Assembly (NCBI RefSeq): GCF_019703515.2
Contig: NC_059393.1
Span: 11,426,001-11,490,000, forward strand
Length of the DNA stretch: 64,000 bases
Source: Myxocyprinus asiaticus
Taxonomy: Eukaryota; Chordata; Actinopteri; Cypriniformes; Catostomidae
Direction of reading: 5' to 3'
Shown: one piece after another, positions 38,326 through 51,300 of the stretch
How the letters are laid out: each line of letters starts with the position of its first letter
Numbering within the stretch: the stretch's first letter is position 1
Position numbers and translations under genes: made by a program
Notes under the pieces: generated by a model
What the model was told of the DNA's origin: nothing
Database searches by the model: none
The model's input: only the letters and a program-made list of their open reading frames with translations

Positions 38326-39094
38326 TGTTCACAGAACACCCCGAAATTTGTTGCAATTATTAAATAATTGTTTGATCATTGTTATTTGATCTAACCGCAG
38401 TTATTTGAGATCACCAAGATTATTGTGCACATTTTAATGTCCAAATGAGGGAATTTTGCCGTTTGTGTCTTGACAGCTCCCGTCTCCTTTGACATGCATT
38501 GTATGAAAAGAACGACTCTTTGATTTAAACTTAAAATGTGACTGAAGGACAGTCAGCATTCTATACTTTAATCTTTGACAGGTGTGCCTTAGAAAATGCT
38601 GACATGCGGTTGTGATGTTGACTTGACAAAGATGAAAAAGGTTTCTCTCTGTTTATGATCCAACAAAAGACTGAAATTTCAGCCCGTCCCCAATCCACAG
38701 GGCTTTGCAGGAGGGTATTATGGACTTCTAAAACATGTCAAATCTCATTGAGATGCTGGAAGTCAACAGCCATGACAGCCTGGGTGAACTTAAGGTGAGG
38801 GTCATTATGATTCTGGTGTCTGTTTCAGACAGAACAATGATTAAAAACACACTCAGGATGCACAACAACACACACGGTTTCCAGCACCTCTTTCTCTCTT
38901 GGATGGTGTCAGAATAACCACTTAACTTGAAGTGAAGCTTTCTGTAGTGCCGTTATGAAGTAGGGACATTTGTAGAAAGGTTCTTCTCAAGAAAACCTTT
39001 ATCAATGAGATCAGGGAGACTATTTAGTGGTGCTTGTTACAGCTTGGCTAATGCATTGCCACCGCACGGTCTGGTTGAGCATGCCTAACGTGTT

Positions 39095-39165
39095 TTGTTG
39101 CACTACTGTGGCAGTAACAAACCTCAGTACTCGAGGGGGCAATAAAGTTACCTTCAAAAGTCTGT
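39095..39165 (+). repeat. Dispersed repeat family R1, copy 2
   Basis: CTACTGTGGCAGTAACAAAC, then CTCAGTACTCGAGGGGGCAA, matching the core at 6837-7020 (inverse) and 51153-51215. Confidence 0.65.
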
Positions 39166-40148
39166 GCCAATAAACTGGATGTATTTTATTCAGGTAAGTT
39201 GCTATAAATATATTGACTTTAACTTACTTGTTCAGCAATATTCTACTCAAACTGTTGCTCCGCCCTGACAGTCGACTGACAGTCATCTTAAAAGAGAAAA
39301 CTCGCCGTAGAAGCAGACAGTTCAAACTAATGTCCATTATAATGCCCCTTTTGGCAGTGTTGAGAATGCAACACGTGCTTGTGTTGGGTTAATTACTGCA
39401 GTCTGACATTTTTTAATGCAACAACAAAATCAAGCTTGCATAGCAAGAAGCATCTACTTTCACATTCTAAGCTCCCAACAATCATCCAGAATCAGACAAT
39501 TTCAAGATGCTCGGCTACCCCTAAAGATGGAAAAACAGACTTGATGAATGAACAAGCTGTTGGCATGATAAGCACATACATTTTCAACATCAATCTCACC
39601 ATTTTCCTATAGAACAATTTAGAAAGCTGTCCAGAATGTGATGTCAGACTGTTGTAAATGTACAGTCCACCGAGCTTATGACTAACTAGGTGGTCATTGC
39701 TGACATTTTGCAGCAATAATCAAATACTGTAACTTTTATGTAACTTTTAAGGTAATTTCATATTTTCATATTGCAGCTCTTTAATTGATACCAAATTCCT
39801 AATAACTCAATCAATGGGCAAACTAAGCAGGGTCTCTTAGGAAGCTAGGCACCTACATATTTGTTCCTATAGGCCTTGACTGGTATCAGCCTGCCATCTG
39901 CTCCAAATGCCCGCAGAACTGGGCAAATTTCCTTGATGTTGCCTGTAAAAATTCCTTCTTTATGAAGAGATCCCAACCACTCATTAACCTCTTTATTTGT
40001 ATCACTGTTGGCCTAGCAACAGATCTGAAAGTGATAGACCAAATATTCATAGATATCAGCCCAGATATCCATGTTCACTTACACTGAAAAAGATGCTGCT
40101 GATAAGAGTCATTTGTTCGGGAGGTACCGCTGTATGTTTTATTGGGTA

Positions 40149-40807
40149 CACTGTAAAAAATGTCTGTAATTTTAATGGTAAAAGACTGTAAAAATGCTAC
40201 AGAAAAAAACATTAATTGATTAACAAGTATTAACTGTAAAATATACAGTAAAACATTTTAATATATTTAAAAAAAAAACAATACAGTAGTTTTTTTTACA
40301 ATAAAATGTTGTAAACATTACATTTTTTAGATGTAAAAAGTATGACTTTCCTGTATAATTAATGATAAAAAATTAACATTGTTTAACAAGAGAGTACATG
40401 TACTTTTTACAGTACATTATTGTTAAAATTACAGTAAAAAAAAACAAACACAGAATTCCCTGCATGACCCAACATATTTCATTACATTTTATGGGAATAG
40501 TTATGTTTCTTCTTATTTTTAATATCAGTTTCGTACATTGGGGTGTTCTGTTTTGTATTTAATGTAGATTGGCTAATGTTTACTGCATTATTTAAATTTC
40601 ACATGTGTTACCCTGAAGGTATTTAGTGTTTGTGTGAGTGTCTCTACATGTTTATTGGTCATTGCTCCTGGAAGAGCCACTATTGGTGAATTTCATGTCA
40701 TCATGTGCCCTTCTGTAATTTTTACAGTGATTAACAATACAATATAAAGTAAAAAGCAGATTTTTACAGTTTTCGAAGGTTAATATCAAGTTTATGATGT
40801 TTATGAT

Positions 40808-40875
<68 letters not shown>

Positions 40876-41046
40876 ATTTATTTTTTTTTTTACAGTGCCA
40901 GCGTGGTCATGAAAATTACAAAACTGTAAAATGAATAGGTTGTTCTGTAAAGTTGTTTACATTTTTACTGTATTTTTTACATAATTATTCTGGCAACCAA
41001 AGCTGCCCGTTTTTTTTTTTTTTTCAACAGGATTTTTTTTACAGTG
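40149..41046. mobile_element. Non-autonomous TIR element (CACTGTAAAAA ends)
   Basis: Starts CACTGTAAAAAATGTC and ends TTTTTTTTACAGTG, an imperfect inverted repeat, with TA on both sides (40147-40148 and 41047-41048). The interior repeats TTACAGT and ACTGTAAAA motifs many times and holds a (TA)n tract at 40811-40870. No coding sequence. A Tc1/mariner-type origin is possible from the TA flanks, but other superfamilies share such ends. Confidence 0.65.
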
Positions 41047-41047
41047 T

Positions 41048-41385
41048 AGATTCAAAAGAACTGACTCATAAGAATCAGTCATCTGGGAACTGCACTATAC
41101 TAGTTGTGCTGTATGTTTTGTGCTCTAGATTCAAAAGAACTTGCTCATAAGAGTAATTTGTTCAGGAATCACACTAAACTGGACACGAAGTGTGTTTCGC
41201 ACTGCTAAAAGTAGAGGTATTGTAGAGCTGCTGAATGGTAGCGCAGGAAACACTGTCCGAGAATTTTAGTATGGTGTTGCGTCGGCATTGGTGGAAGAAT
41301 AGAAGTTCGAGAACCGTGAACGGAACCAAAAGTTATGAACATCATTCGGTTCCAGCATTTAAAAAAATGGTTCCATGCCCTAGAC
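41048..41385 (+). repeat. Dispersed repeat R2, copy 2 (uninterrupted)
   Basis: Parallel to 35395-35994 without the hAT insertion. GTTCGAGAACCGTGAACGGA at 41305-41324 preserves the pre-insertion junction. It ends AAAAAAATGGTTCCA. Confidence 0.7.
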
Positions 41386-41485
41386 ATAATATCAGTGTTT
41401 TCCTTTGAAATTAAAGATTAGTTTATAATTCTGTCTGAACACTTAAATGAGAAGAAATGCTGAGAGTTATCAACCGCTCTAGCTT

Positions 41486-41600
41486 AAAGGAAAGTTCTGG
41501 GTTCAAAACAAGTTAAGCTCTATCAATAACATCTGTGACATAGTGTTGATTACCACAGACAATCGTTCTGAGTCATCCCTCAGTTTGTTAAAACAAGCAA
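41486..41600. repeat. Dispersed repeat (AAAGGAAAGTTCTGGGTTCA type)
   Basis: AAAGGAAAGTTCTGGGTTCA followed by AAACAAGTTAAGCTC and TGTTGATTACCACAGACAAT. I know this as a common teleost MITE terminus. The other end was not found. Confidence 0.5.
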
Positions 41601-43127
41601 AAGTTGTCTGTACAGCAATGTGCTTTCAAAAACGAATGGTCAGGGGCAAATGGCTGAATGGTTTAAATGAATGATTATTGTGTTGATGTTCTGAAGAACT
41701 GTCTGCAGTTTTCTGTGAGATCTAATATGACTGAATAGATCAAATATGCTTGAATGGAACACAGGCTACATGGTTTCTCCTGCATCTCAAAAATTCCCCT
41801 TAATAAGCCAATAAGCCCCTCATCAAACTTCAACAGTCATAAGTCTCTCTATGTCAAGCTTTAACATTGAAGACCACACACAAGGGTACCCAAGAGTTTT
41901 CAAATTAACAGAGAGAAAGATTAAAATTATGAAATTCAAGTAAATTTCGAAATGATTCAAGGCTTGTATCAAGGCTTGGATGAGCAAATGACATAAGAAT
42001 CCAAATGGCAATATGGAGCTAGAACCAACAGAGCAAAACCTGAGCTTCCACACTAAATGAATTAAAATGACTTTAGTTTCCACAGTTTAGAGGTTGAAGG
42101 CATCTGTGATTTTAATGAATGGAAGCCCTGTTCCTTCCCCTACTGAACAGCAGACCAGAATGTGGCTTCCAGCAATTATATACATGAGTCACATCCTGCA
42201 GTAGTCTCCACATCATCTCAGCTATTAGCAGACATCATCATCTCAGCAGACATAATGAGACTACACGCTGTCTGTGTTTAACATTGGTCTACCACAAGTT
42301 TAAGACTGTATACTTTCATTTGTTAAATGATACCGAACCCCCTGATGCTTTTCACGTGTCCTACACATACAGACCCCCATTACGATTGTGAATTTGATAT
42401 TGTTATATATATCAGTTAACTAAAAAAGTAAATAATACTGTATAACTTACATTTTAGGCAAAAACTGGCCAGTTGCTTCATGCATTTCTTTGTGCCAGCG
42501 AAAATAGTTTCAAAAGAAGCCAAAGCATCAAACTCGCTCTCTGCACCACACTCATATACATACTGGTTTCGCACTAGTGGTGTTTTGCTCGTAAACAAAT
42601 TAAAGTTAAAAGGTAAACAAAACTTTATTGTTAATTTCCATTGTTTCGTTGGTGAATGACTTAAATATTTTTTTATGAATCAGTTGAGACATTGAGCTCG
42701 TTTGCTTGCACATCGACACACTGATAACGCCCAAAAATCAGCAAGAAAACGTGTTTACATGAGATTTTGAAATTTTGGGATATTCTCATTTTGATGTCAA
42801 ACGCATGCGCTCAACACTTGTGTACAAAAATGTACCCGTGTCGATTGGTTTATTCTTAAGCCGCTTATGACCGTACACTGATAAAGGAATGCTGTTTAAT
42901 GCATCGACATGATCACACACGTTGTCGGATTATTAAGCATAATCAATGTAACGCATTAATTCAGTGACTCACTTCACCATGAAAGATGCTCATTTGTCGT
43001 CACCTACTGGGGTATGATATAATCCGCAGAAACTGTCACTGAACTAATTAATAGCACACCTCTCCACAACAAACTGAACGATTTGAGGTCTCATTCAAGT
43101 TCGAGATATTTGGAGGTGGCACTCAAC
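41601..43127. other. Intron 1 sequence without recognisable feature
   Basis: No gene or named repeat seen. Confidence 0.5.
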
Positions 43128-44045
43128 CAACGTGATCTCATGAGAACTCGTATGTACTCTAACGTACATTCTCTTACGTTTGCATAGACACCGAAACATA
43201 CAATATTGACAGCATGTAAACGTCATCATTTTACATATTAACACCTCCAGAAATGTACAAATGTTTATTGTTGTAAATGTGTACTGTTTGAACGGATTAA
43301 TAGTGAATAATTCATAGAATTAATCAGTTAATTACATTTAGTTTATAATCAGTGAGATCAGTTAATTGCCATCACGTTTATTTAATGCAGTAAGACATGA
43401 TAATATTCAATTTAATCAATTTCATTCAGTTCTGTGTGATTTCTGCAGCCCTATACAATGTTTTAAAGGATTATATCACTTTAACCAAGACTACATTTTA
43501 AAATGTTACAATGAATTAAAACTCTGTAATCGTTTAATCATTTATTAAACATTTAATTGTATTTTTGTTTGCCATGGGACACAAAAGGAGTTTTCAGAAT
43601 ATGCCAAAAAACTAAATAAACCACAAAAAGCACCATAAAACAACAATCAAATGAATCCATACATTTGTTAGCTATAATCCAAATCTTCAGACTTCTTTCT
43701 GTGAAGAACAGACCCAAATTCAAGCCTTTTATTCAACGATGTCCGTCTCCATCTGCCGTCGCGCCCGCTGTAACCGTCAACACGCGTAGGTTGGGGTAGG
43801 GTTAAGGGATCTAAAATACCTATAAAACGAAACGATTCGCGTATTCAAATATAGCTGTAATGGATTTATCAATATTGTACGTTTCTAAAGATGTAAATAC
43901 GTAAAAATGTTTACGTTTTAGATGCTTTTAAACGTCCATATTGTACGTTTTAGTGTCTATTCAAATGTAAAAACATGTACGTTTAACGTTACAAACATTA
44001 ACATACAAATAGCTACGTATATTAATGAGATCAGGCTGAATCAAC
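43128..44045. mobile_element. MITE of the GATCTCAT group, copy 2
   Basis: Left end AACCAACGTGATCTCATGAG, right end ACGTATATTAATGAGATCAG followed by GAATCAACC, giving inverted GATCTCAT and GGTTG blocks. The interior has repeated ACGTTT/AAACGT motifs and no open frame of note. Confidence 0.6.
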
Positions 44046-45305
44046 CATGACGTTTACACAGTGAACTTTACAGGAAAGTAATCTGATACATCTCAACACT
44101 GGAACAGCTACTGATACATATTCATACAGCAAACCTGAGAGATCTCCTCAGCTTTTAGTCAAATCCCTCAAGATTAAGTACATGAGAGTGTAAGAGTGCA
44201 AAGGCAAAATGATTACAGGCCCAATAATCCCACTATAACCAAACAACAATGGAGTAGTGTACTATACCCCATCCGACAATCAGCTGAACTTTAGTAGAGT
44301 GGCTTTGTGTTTCAGAGAGGCCTTGGGAGTTAAGACTGAAATCAGGCTACCCTGCAGTGCAATCAAAAAAATGCTTCTGGGAAATGAATATGGGGAAGGT
44401 AAATCTCACTTTTTTTGTATGAATAGACTTCAAGACTAGTTGCTACATTTACTGACATATTATTTTCCCCTTAAGTCTTCTTATAATGTACGTCAAGATT
44501 TTTTACATAAAAAAATAATCGTAATTTGGTTTTGCATGACCATTTTCCACCCTATCTAAGCCTTAAAATTAATCTTCTATTGCAAATTACCTCAACAGTC
44601 AACAGTTGCTTTGGATAAAAGTGTGTGCTAAATCAAATAAATCTGGGCCATGACTTGGATGGGATTATGTCAGTGTCCAAGAAAACATCATGACTGATAG
44701 TTTTTCCTTGCAGCACATTTACGCGCGCTCCTGACATCTAATCTTCCTTCCACACATCCAGCACTCCAACATCCCTGTACGACAGAACATACTAGCGAGC
44801 TGGGAACACAGTCACTCAGGTACTTGTTGACGCCAATATGAGCAGATTTACTGAGGGGGTGCACTATTAGAAACAGATGCAAACGTGCAGTTGAGTTTGT
44901 TGGGGTCAGTGCATGGTTGTGGAAACTAAAACCAACCTACGCTCACCAATTACTTCTACAACCACATATGAAAGTACAGTGACAAGGCAATAAAAAAAGT
45001 ACTGTAGCTCTATGCCAGGGATGAGTTGAAGAGAGATAAGAGAGAATGGAAAGTTATCTTAAGGAAAGAATAATGTTAAAAACTGATGTAAGAAAGCTGT
45101 TAGAGGAAAAGTTCACCCCCAAAAAATAATAAAAATCTGTCATAATTGACTCAGTCGTGTGTTTAGAACGGGGGGTAGATTAATAAAACTATAGAACGAT
45201 TAGGCCTATAAAACTATTAAAATATTTAAATAAAGCATACAGCATGATGACAATTAGGGTATAAAGTAAAACAATGTCTAACTGCAGAATACACATGCTC
45301 ACAAA

Positions 45306-45308
<3 letters not shown>
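44046..45308. other. Intron 1 sequence without recognisable feature
   Basis: Only a short AAAGTTCACCCCCAAAAAAT (45112-45131) resembles the end of the MITE family at 60533. Confidence 0.45.

Positions 45309-45341
<33 letters not shown>
45309..45341. repeat. (CA)n microsatellite
   Basis: About 16 CA units. Confidence 0.95.
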
Positions 45342-45342
<1 letters not shown>

Positions 45343-45759
45343 ATTTTCCTTCTCCTAAATTTCTGCAATTTCAGATAAACAGCATGGTAAACATTACAGG
45401 TTTTCTTATATTTCAATGCACACTAACCAGTCACTGCCCCCCCAGATGTTCCTTGTATCTTCCATAAATGTCTGAAGCCCCAACTACCGTCAGATGGCGA
45501 AACAAGATAATCTATTGCCCACCCTTAAGGTCAAAATGCCCCCCCAAAGATCTCATCCTTGTACCGGCCTTGCCGGACAGACGACTTGATTGCTGAAATA
45601 CTGTTGGGGAAAATGACGCTCTATCGAGTGCAAACGCTAACTTTTGTTGCCATATTTATGAGTTATGATTATGTTAGCTGACCATTAAAGAAACATATTT
45701 TAGATTGTGATTTGAATCTTGGTTTCCTAACACAGAAAAAAAATTAAAAATAACTTGTA

Positions 45760-46990
45760 ATCAATCATTTATTCAAATATACGTTTTGTTTTATTATTTC
45801 AATTTCATAACAAATTTCCAATAAATTGAATTGTGTAACCTTTACAAAATTAAATTAATAAAAAGTAATATTTTATTTGTATTATTTTGTTAAAGATTAA
45901 TCAATTCAATTTGATGGAAATTTGTTATGAAATCTTAAAATTACTTTTTTAATGTAGGCTAAACTTATTTTGAGTGTAGCAACTAGTAACACTAACACTT
46001 AAGATTTACACATTGTTTTATTAATTTCATTTGGTTTAAGATTACACTATTCAATATCAAATTGAATTGAGTAACCTTAAAACAACATTTTATTAATAAA
46101 GCTTTTTATTATTATTATTATTATTATTATTAACTGATTCAATATTTAAGTGTATTATTTAGTTAAAGATCAATCAGTTCATTTTGATGGAAATTTGTTA
46201 TGAAATTGAATGTGTAAATTAAAAAAAAAAAAATTATGTAGGCTAAGATATTTTTAGTGTAGTGCCTACTTACACTCAAAAAATATTTAAAAGGGGCCTG
46301 TGTAGCTCAGCGAGTAAAGACGCTGACTACCACACCTGGAGTCGCGAATTTGAATCCAAGGTGTGCTGAGTGACTCCAGCCAGGTCTCCTATGCAACCAA
46401 ATTGGCCCGGTTGCTAGGGAGGGTAGAGTCACATGGGGCAACCTCCTTGTGGCCACTATAGTGTGGTTCTCGGTGGGGTGCATGGTGAGTTGTGCGTGGA
46501 TGCCGCAGAGAATAGCATGAAGCCTCCACAAGTGCTACGTCTCCGTGGTAACGCGCTCAACAAGTCACGTGATAAGATGCGTGGATTGACGGTCTCAGAC
46601 GCTGAGGCAACTGAGATTCGTCCTCTGCCACCCGGATTGAGGCGAGTCACTACGCCACCACGAGGACTTAGAGCGCATTGGGAATTGGGCATTCCAAATT
46701 GGGGAGAAAAGGGGGAGAAAAAAAAAAGAATAATATTTAAAAAATATTTTTAAGAATTACGCATTTTTTATTCATTTAATTTTGTTAAAGATTACACAAT
46801 TTAATATCATATTAAAATGAGTAGCTAATCTTTAACAGAAGTAAATTAGTAAAACTAAAGTTTTATTAATTTAATTTAGTTCACACGATTCTTTTTATGG
46901 AAATTTGTTATGAAACTGAAATGTATAAATCTTAAAAATTGGCTTACATTTTAGTTTGTGTAGACCTACGTACAACAGTTACATTATTAC
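45760..46990. repeat. Three-unit AT-rich repeat array interrupted by a SINE
   Basis: The phrase ATGGAAATTTGTTATGAAA recurs near 45912, 46187 and 46896, each preceded by TTAAAGAT-type sequence and followed by ATGTAGGCTAA-like or related sequence. Units are roughly 275 bp apart, and the third is displaced by the 439-bp SINE. A (TTA)n tract lies at 46106-46132. Confidence 0.6.
46293..46731 (+). mobile_element. tRNA-derived SINE family S2 with 11-bp target duplication
   Basis: Starts GGGGCCTGTGTAGCTCAGCG, with box A-like and box B-like (ATTTGAATCC) pol III motifs. A long body includes GGTTGCTAGGGAGGGTAGAG and ACTACGCCACCACGAGGACT, and it ends GGGGGAGAAAAAAAAAAG. It is flanked by exact copies of AATATTTAAAA (46282-46292 and 46732-46742). 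It belongs to a different family from S1. Its open frames are by-products. Confidence 0.88.
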
Positions 46991-47460
46991 AGTAAACATT
47001 AACCATTATTTTTTTTTTCATTTTTTTTTTTTTTTTTTTTTATGATGATGAAATGTTAAGAATTGCGTGAGGCAATTTTGTGGAGTAGTGTCAAAAATGT
47101 AACAGCTTTAGTTCTTTTTCACTTTCATTATATGTGTAAAACAAGAGAATAATCAACCTTCTTTAGAATTTCTCCTCGCTTGGTATGAAATGACAGAATT
47201 TTCTTTTCCTTCTTTTTTTTGATGACCTAACCCTTTAATTTGAGTATAATGTGAATACTGATGTATTGCCATGGGCATTGTTTGTGGCTCCTGTAGTTAT
47301 GGTGATTCACTGCTCGTAATAAAATAACATGTGGAAATAATGCATACTTCACGTGCCATGACATCTTAACAACAGATACGCACAAGGGCCATTCAGTATA
47401 GTTTATAGGATGGCTTTCTGTGGTTTAACAAAAATGTGTCATGTCAAGCAGGCAATTTGG

Positions 47461-47640
47461 CCCTGTCACAAATGCCTACTTTTTCCATACAATGCCAATG
47501 AATGGTGATTGAGGCTAATATTCTGCCTTACATCTCCTTTTGTGTTCCACAGAAAAAAGAAAATCATACGAGTCTGACATGGGGGTTAGTAAACAATGAC
47601 AGAATATTCATTTCTGGAAGAATTATCCCCTTTTTTTAAT
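47461..47640. repeat. Dispersed repeat (ATGACAGAAT..CATTT type)
   Basis: AATGGTGATTGAGGC, TTTTGTGTTCCACAGAAAAA, AATCATACGAGTCTGACATG and CAATGACAGAATATTCATTT follow the order of a very common teleost non-coding repeat. Related copies are at 60533 and 62215. Confidence 0.6.
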
Positions 47641-47795
47641 AAAAATTTATAATTTAATATAGTAAGGGCAGAATAATAGGAAATATCATCCAACAACTGT
47701 GTTTAAGATTCCCAAAACATTGACCGTTTTCTGTATTTGCTCTTTAACACGCACTCATCGTTCAAACACACTCCTACCCCGCACCCATATACCAT

Positions 47796-47796
<1 letters not shown>

Positions 47797-47834
<38 letters not shown>
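47797..47834. repeat. (CA)n microsatellite
   Basis: About 19 CA units. Confidence 0.95.
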
Positions 47835-47835
<1 letters not shown>

Positions 47836-49354
47836 TATTTTGATGGGTTTCTTTTACTTCTCTCCACAGGCAGAAGTGCACTGGGAAAGATCATGTTTAG
47901 AGTAGGCTTTAAACATTTAGTGTGCTGTAAATAGGAGTAAATATTATCACAGTAAAGTTTGACAGATGCTGAAATCACCCTTTTGAGTTATTTTTCCATG
48001 AGGTCCCTTTCCCTTCCAATGCTAAGAAATAACAACAAAACTTTTTAAAACTGCACTTTTTTCCAAAAACTAGACACGTTTCAACAGTCCATGGTGGCTG
48101 GTCAATTTTACACGTTGTTCAGACGGTCTATTCCTGTGCAAGTGGAAGTTCTTGGCCAGAATAAGCTGCAATGAGAGCCACAACTATGACTGAAGTGTCA
48201 TAGTCTGGCTGACCAAATGCCCCATCACCCTATTTGCCACTTGAGTGTAAAAAATCAGATGCAGCTATGACTGCATGGCCTAACCACAAAATGTACGACC
48301 TTTTAATTCTTCCTCTGACATCCACTCAAATTCATTTCTCATAAAGTATGCCACAGTGAAAATTACGGAAGAAACAGCAAACAGCAAGATGCCTACTCAT
48401 AAGGCTTATTGGCTAATTATTAAACTAAACTTTAAGATATTTTGGTCTTCTGTATGAAATTTGAGTGCTTGCTCCCTCAATCAATCTAAGACTATGGGAT
48501 TTTTTTGTCCCCCGGATGAATATCGTCAAAAACCTTTGACATAAATCTCAGTTATGTTGAACCATTTTTTTAATTGACAATATAGAAGGAAGTCATCATT
48601 TTAACAAAAATAAGAGGAACAGATACCAAGACTGACAGAGGAACACTGTTCCAGTCTCCTAACAGCCATTTGTCCGAGCAAGCAGATGCTTGCTTGGCTG
48701 CTGCATTCTTTTTTTCCACTCAAACAGGATCTTTCTCAGGCTTTGCCAGACTTCCCCCAAGAGTTTTTCCCTTCGTTCCACAGCTCTGGGTCTTTCCTGT
48801 GACCCCGTTGGCCCACTCCTGGACTCCTGAAGCCAGACCAGCACTGGCTTTCTATGTCTTTATAGAGTCACATCATATCAAATACAGTAGATGAGCGACT
48901 ACAATCAAAGCACATCCACTGATAGGCACCACAACTCTGCCATAAAGTGGAAGATGCACAAACATCAGGACTGAGTCTTGAGTGGTTGCAAGCTCGTTGC
49001 TATGTGGTTTCTAGCTTGTTGCTATGTGGTTACTTAGGTGTTCTGAGTAGTTTTTAGCATTTGATTGGACTTTAATGCCCAATCAGATGCACTCTAGATT
49101 GGGAACGCCCCTTCCCCCTGAAACGGTCCAGCAAGTAGCAAATCATGCTGTGAAACTAAAGAGTAAGTCTATCAGCTATTTAGGAAAAAAGGCCCCTTCG
49201 ATATGTCCAAACCAAACTTTTAGTTTCAATAGGTAATATGTCAACAGGGCAGAAAACAGTGCTCATCAAGCCCTTTCATGGGGTCTTTAACAAGGATGTA
49301 ACAAGAACATCTTGAGTTGTTGCTCATACAGAAGACTTTATATTTGTATATATA
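47835..49354. other. Intron 1 sequence without clear feature
   Basis: TTGCTATGTGGTT repeats twice near 48998-49031, as in a known teleost repeat. The stretch 48650-48870 is GC-richer and non-repetitive, with no gene call possible. Confidence 0.4.
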
Positions 49355-50603
49355 CAGGGATGGATTAAATCAACGGGCCGATTGTCCCGTTGCCCAGGGG
49401 CCTCTTAACACAAAGGGCCCCAAGTTCTAAATCAATTATTTGAAGTCCAAAAATGGCTGTGTACGAAGCTGATGGTATAAGCGACGGAATTCGTGCAACA
49501 TAGAGGACTTCAAAATGTTTAAGTGCTGCATGCATTTAATGTTTAATGATAAAGAGAAATGTGCCTTAATGTCCTAAATATGTGCACGGTAACCTTATTC
49601 GGGACTCAGGAATCAAGAATGTTTATTGCCATGGATGCGTCAGGTAATAAAGTGCACAGTGAGCTATGAGCCTAAATAGCACAATACATAGATCTTCAAA
49701 TGATAAATTCACATTAATGTCGAACAAAAATAATCTGTCACTGCCTGCAACACAGTAGACCAATTCTTAATCATTGGAAAATGCGTAATTCTGCCAAGGC
49801 AGGTTCACTTTCCATGTGGCAGTGAACGCTACGGATTATAGGACTTCTTCGGGATGCTTTGATTTTAAAATGATTCAACATTTAACTTGTGTAATTATTG
49901 TCTGCACACCAGAGCAAAAAGGGGAAAAAAAGCATTGGCTCACCGTTTATCAAGCGCTGAAACTTTGCCAGGGGAAAAACAATCTGGAATCATGTGTAAC
50001 AGTCACATTAAGTCCTCTTTGCAACCTGAACTTCATCAGAATGTCAATTTGTGACACCAGCACTGAGAAAGCTTGATGCAGTGCAACTAATGGTGAAACA
50101 GAACACAGGTGTCTCGAGATGCATTAATAAATATTGAAATTATTTTTAAGTTAACAGTGTCTAAAAAAATGTGACGGTCCTGCACAACGAATTGAAAAAC
50201 AGAACGCAGGTGTCTTGAGGTCCGTCCAGTGCTTGTTTACATGGCCTTGACGCACGTGTGAACAGCCCATATCTCACCCTATATTCTACCTGAAAAAACT
50301 GACCTGAACCTGGCCCACAACCTGTAGGTTTGTCAGGTACCGACGGACACATGCAGAATAACCGAATGGTGATTTTGGTATTTAAATACCATGCACATCC
50401 CAATTAATAACGTATGATTCTGGATCGGTTCATAATTAAAAAGTACATATAACTGGCCATGTAAGACATTGCTCCATGCTTTTCTTCCAACCAAATCTTG
50501 CAAGCGCCTGTAGCGCATAAAAGTGAATGTAGTCACGTGACACGTCATGGGGGCCTGCATGGTGTACCGGCCCATGGGCCTCTCAGTTCTTAATCCGTCC
50601 TTG
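49355..50603. mobile_element. hAT-type non-autonomous element, 1.25 kb
   Basis: Left end CAGGGATGGATTAA, right end TTAATCCGTCCTTG (12 of 14 inverted). Flanks TATATATA and TATATATC make a near-perfect 8-bp target duplication, though in simple sequence. GC-rich subterminal blocks include GTTGCCCAGGGGCCTC and CGGCCCATGGGCCTC. No transposase frame recognised. Confidence 0.75.
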
Positions 50604-51109
50604 TATATATCTGCAAGGAATAACTGTCAACCAAAAACTCATTGTTTATCTCCAATTTCTGTCTAGAGCACAATTGCTGGCCCTATGAGCCCCCCTCGAG
50701 ATATGCATCTGCTTCACAAGGCAGCTTTCCCTTGCAGAATTTACAGGCTCTTGGCAGCACACACAATTCAGTGGTAGTGTTTTCTTCTTCTTAATCCCAG
50801 ACAGGGACAGTTATTGTGCAACAAAATAAGGCAACTTGCCCATACATTCCTGCTATGCTGTGATCTGCTTGCAGCCAGTCATCCAGAAAATGTTTGGCAG
50901 AGGACGTGCCATCCAGTCTGGCTGAGCATATTCATGGGCATGAACCGAACTGTCTGAGTGGCAGTTAACCTGACACACTCATTTTTACCAATGCAGGTGC
51001 ACCATTTGCTTAAATCTAAACCATTTAAAAACCATTAGTCCTTTCAGGCCAGAAATATACTTTGCAAGTATGCAAACACAAATGCTAATGCTTGACCATT
51101 TGCAAAAAA
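50604..51109. other. Intron 1 sequence without recognisable feature
   Basis: Nothing recognised. Confidence 0.5.
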
Positions 51110-51300
51110 ACGTGCTTTCCTTTTATACATATTAAATGTGCGCTTATACTTTACTGTGGCTGTAACAAACCTCAGCACTCATGGGGGTGATGGAGTAATC
51201 TTTAAATGTCAAACTATGCAAGAAATCAAGCTTGCTAGAAGCGTAGCCAGAAGTGTTTGCTTTCACAAACTTGCGAAGAGCATGTTTCAGGCCTCACTCG
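51110..51300 (+). repeat. Dispersed repeat family R1, copy 3
   Basis: TTACTGTGGCTGTAACAAAC, then CTCAGCACTCATGGGGGTGA, parallel to the copies at 6837 and 39095. An upstream GCAAGTATGCAAACA block is also shared with copy 1. Confidence 0.65.

Noticed and set aside
46293..46365. Second tRNA-like head
   Set aside because: Part of a 439-bp unit with A-rich end and 11-bp target duplication, so it is a SINE.
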